Both the position numbers and the translations under genes were made by a program. A stretch of 38,907 nt of DNA from an uncultured Bacteroidales bacterium (GTDB taxonomy: Bacteria; Bacteroidota; Bacteroidia; Bacteroidales; P3): assembly GCA_900318175.1 (NCBI GenBank), contig ONJQ01000033.1, forward strand, positions 1 through 38,907, in the 5' to 3' direction. Each line of letters opens with the position of its first letter. Positions within the stretch are counted from its first letter, which is position 1. Shown here piece after piece: positions 38,289 to 38,907 of the stretch. The notes under the pieces were generated by a model. The model searched no databases and was not told the DNA's origin. It saw nothing but the letters and a program-made list of their open reading frames with translations.

Positions 38289-38907
38289 ATGACAAACACG
38301 GACTTTTGGAAGCAAATAGAATCAGTTATTAGCGGCGTTTTACCTCCGAAGGTCTGAAAAAGCTTGACTATTATGCAGAGTTATTTATCTATGGACGACT
38401 TATATATAAACGATTTTCACCGTTTGAACAGCATGGCTGCGCAACGGGAGGTGCAACGCATGTCATTGCATCCCTACTCGCGGGAGCAAAAGCTCACACA
38501 GATAGCGGAGCTGCACCTTATGGCAACGATTTCAAAAGAGAATTCCAATGCGGAGCGCAGCAAGCTGAATGCATAGAGCGTTGGGCTCGCCTCACCAATT
38601 GCTGGACAGACTGCGTAGACAAGACGCTTTCCCATACGCTTGGCGAACAGATAGCTGAGGGCGGTGAAGCCAAAGTCTATGACCATGGCGCCACCCTTGT
38701 CAAAACCATCGGACTCGATTATTTTGTCCAACCTATCCTCGCACTCGACCGCATCTCACTCCACAACGCCTATTTCCCCGAAACACGGCTGACCGTCCTT
38801 GGTTTTGGACGCACTATAGAGGGCGACTTCAAGATAGTGGTGGAGCAGCCTTTCGTTAAGGGGAAGCATGTCGACGATAGTCTTATCGCTGATTATATGC
38901 ATCGTAT
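38289..38907 (+). pseudogene. kinase-like polyvalent-type protein, frameshifted near the start and cut by the window
   Basis: ATG 38289 opens MTNTDFWKQIESVISGVLPP and stops at 38355. From 38336 the next frame reads RFTSEGLKKLDYYAELFIYG and stays open to the window end. It continues GRLIYKRFSPFEQHGCATGG, RWARLTNCWTDCVDKTLSHT, AEGGEAKVYDHGATLVKTIG, YFVQPILALDRISLHNAYFP and RLTVLGFGRTIEGDFKIVVE. LAEGGEAKVYD-type and FKIVVEQPFV lines match the Ser/Thr/Tyr kinase-like family seen in polyvalent proteins of mobile elements. Joining the frames needs one extra base near 38328-38336, so a single-base loss is likely. No start exists in the main frame after the break. It is either a decayed gene or a sequencing error. 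Confidence 0.65.

Overview
The window looks like a chromosomal segment from a Bacteroidales bacterium (Bacteroidota; Prevotella/Bacteroides/Porphyromonas-like at family level, species not identifiable by eye). The reasons are Bacteroidota-type promoters (TTTG, 19-21 bp, TAnnTTTG), mostly weak Shine-Dalgarno sites, a conserved acpP-fabF-rnc block, mutY next to ssb, OmpA-family lipid-envelope proteins with coiled coils, and an HhH-plus-beta-barrel outer-membrane protein. Housekeeping genes are GC-richer by eye than the accessory genes, which are AT-rich.

Layout. 1-5.1 kb (minus strand): tryptophanase tnaA (cut by the window edge) with an unusual terminator-bearing leader, a secreted Ser/Gly-rich protein, a short MutS-family ATPase, and ribosomal proteins S21 and L28. 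5.4-7.0 kb (plus): mutY and ssb. 7.0-8.1 kb: a gene-poor patch with an IS transposase remnant, two copies of a palindromic repeat, a short direct repeat and a possible small RNA. 8.1-11.3 kb: pgi (minus), an OmpA-family porin-like protein (plus) and a DDE-integrase scrap. 11.4-14.3 kb (minus): purN, a glycosyltransferase and an OmpA-domain protein, packed as an operon. 14.6-16.8 kb (plus): acpP, fabF, rnc, in which acpP has lost its normal 3' end. 16.9-19.5 kb: accessory patch with an antitoxin/ParE-like toxin pair (toxin frameshifted) and two uncharacterised genes, one with a clear PD-(D/E)XK nuclease signature. 19.5-24.9 kb (minus): an envelope operon (membrane protein, EEP-family hydrolase, HhH outer-membrane barrel) and a phosphohexomutase.

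25.6-30.6 kb (plus): a six-gene AT-rich island between the phosphohexomutase and dusB. It encodes two different proteins resembling the uracil-DNA-glycosylase fold, an unknown protein, a zinc-ribbon protein, a RhuM-Fic fusion and a WYL-domain regulator. The gene types and the closing 4-nt overlap suggest a defence or conflict system; this is the best candidate here for an undescribed system. 30.9-36.4 kb returns to core genes: dusB and cdd (divergent), a PpiD-like periplasmic folding factor, an M23-like membrane stub lacking its peptidase domain, and dxr. 36.4-38.9 kb (minus, then plus): a TPR protein, a thioredoxin-like lipoprotein, a small antitoxin-like protein between short repeats, and a frameshifted kinase-like gene running off the window.

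Three genes carry lesions (acpP, the ParE-like toxin, the terminal kinase-like gene). If the sequence comes from a metagenome or draft assembly, each could be a sequence error and should be checked in reads before biology is inferred. No rRNA, tRNA or CRISPR array was recognised.
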